From Pseudorhodobacter wandonensis (lineage in GTDB: Bacteria; Pseudomonadota; Alphaproteobacteria; Rhodobacterales; Rhodobacteraceae), in the NCBI RefSeq assembly GCF_001202035.1, contig NZ_LGHT01000026.1:186001-250000 (forward strand): a stretch of 64,000 nucleotides of DNA, written 5' to 3'. This document shows, in pieces, positions 63,613 to 64,000 of this stretch. The notes beneath the pieces were generated by a model that searched no databases, was not told the origin of the DNA, and was given only the letters and a program-made list of their open reading frames with translations. The translations under genes were made by a program, and so were the position numbers. The stretch's first letter is position 1. Each line of letters opens with the position of its first letter.

Positions 63613-64000
63613 CACTACAATTTGTAAAAGATGCCAAGACACAGGCCAAAGCCTTGCGACACGCACTTGCCGCGCAGGGCAAGGCCATCTCGCATGCGCA
63701 GGCGCTGGAACTCGTCGCCCACCAAAACGGGGCCAAAGACTGGAACACCCTGCAAGCCAGACTGTCTTTGGCCGAGCCTCAGCCCTTCAAGCTGCATGAC
63801 GAGGTTCGTGGCCACTATCTGGGGCAACCCTTTGTCGGGCGGATCGTGGCCATCGCAAAACTTGGTCAAAACACCCAAGTCTCGCTTCAGTTGAACGAAC
63901 CAGTTGATACCGTGCAGTTCGAAAGCTTCTCGAACATGCGCCGGCATATCCGCGGCGTTATCGGCCCCGACGGTCGTTCGCCCAGCAAAACCTCGGACGG
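63609..64000 (+). CDS. Glyoxalase-superfamily protein (Glyoxalase_8-like), 5' part
   Basis: The gene runs off the window end; 130 codons are present. The first 60 residues (TLQFVKDAKTQAKALRHALA, QGKAISHAQALELVAHQNG, AKDWNTLQARL) match the small helical domain known as Glyoxalase_8, which precedes or forms part of glyoxalase/bleomycin-resistance-like proteins. A beta-rich part follows (LHDEVRGHYLGQPFVGRIVA). Its ATG overlaps the MATE stop (ATGA), so pump and protein form one operon, perhaps for resistance or toxin handling. Confidence 0.8.
   Translation, partial: MTLQFVKDAKTQAKALRHALAAQGKAISHAQALELVAHQNGAKDWNTLQARLSLAEPQPFKLHDEVRGHYLGQPFVGRIVAIAKLGQNTQVSLQLNEPVDTVQFESFSNMRRHIRGVIGPDGRSPSKTSD

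Noticed and set aside
1-64000. CRISPR arrays, rRNA, tRNA, prophage or integrated element
   Set aside because: No regular direct repeats, no tRNA T-loop signatures in gaps, and no phage structural or integrase genes were seen; the gene order is that of a conserved chromosome.

Overview
The window is a chromosomal segment of an alphaproteobacterium, most likely of the family Rhodobacteraceae (roseobacter/Rhodobacter group). The evidence is a class I lysyl-tRNA synthetase, the gene order miaB / phoH-ybeY-corC-lnt-metK, the block ruvCAB / ybgC-tolQRAB-pal-cpoB-tilS-ftsH, PCuAC, DUF2946, DUF4864 and DUF1127 proteins, and above all a SAM/SAH riboswitch in front of metK, a class almost confined to Rhodobacterales. 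Genes are dense and GC-rich. No rRNA, tRNA, CRISPR array, prophage or integron was found, and the only mobile-element relative is a domesticated REP-associated transposase.

Layout: 0-10 kb holds the 3' part of carB, a flavin monooxygenase, an RhlE-type RNA helicase with a structured leader, a small HTH-like protein, thymidine kinase, an acyl-CoA synthetase broken by a 1-base deletion in its ATP-binding motif, and two Rhodobacteraceae-type unknown proteins. 10-17.5 kb holds two copper-handling pairs (PCuAC + DUF2946 and YcnI + DUF2946-like) around rpmB, lysK, terB-like, dacB and nadD. 17.5-20.5 kb holds ettA, a REP doublet with its RAYT transposase, a 25-residue membrane peptide gene and a thioesterase. 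20.7-26 kb is a surface-polysaccharide region (Wza-like lipoprotein, UDP-glucuronate-type epimerase, galE, kdsD, kdsB). 26-33.8 kb holds transporters (EamA, LysE/ArgO with an ACT protein and ArgP-like regulator, MFS, SLC13), yebC and a YmdB-type phosphoesterase.

33.9-44 kb holds metK under its riboswitch, lnt, corC, ybeY and phoH, then an OmpA-like protein plus lipoprotein that share a cysteine motif, miaB, a glycosyltransferase-like gene, folD and chorismate mutase. 44-50.5 kb holds fhs, a 28-residue peptide gene, tam, ftsH and tilS. 50.5-59 kb is the complete Tol-Pal envelope operon followed upstream by the ruvCAB Holliday-junction genes. 59-64 kb holds a DUF1127 protein with a leader able to form two exclusive stems, prmA, an MFS transporter, and a MATE pump overlapping a glyoxalase-family gene cut by the window end.

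Most of the window is conserved housekeeping sequence. The parts that look least described are short: the leaders of rhlE and the DUF1127 gene, two tiny membrane peptides, the OmpA/lipoprotein pair with a shared 29-residue motif, and the REP/RAYT arrangement in which the transposase stop codon lies inside a REP. All functional statements come from reading motifs and neighbourhoods; no database search was run.
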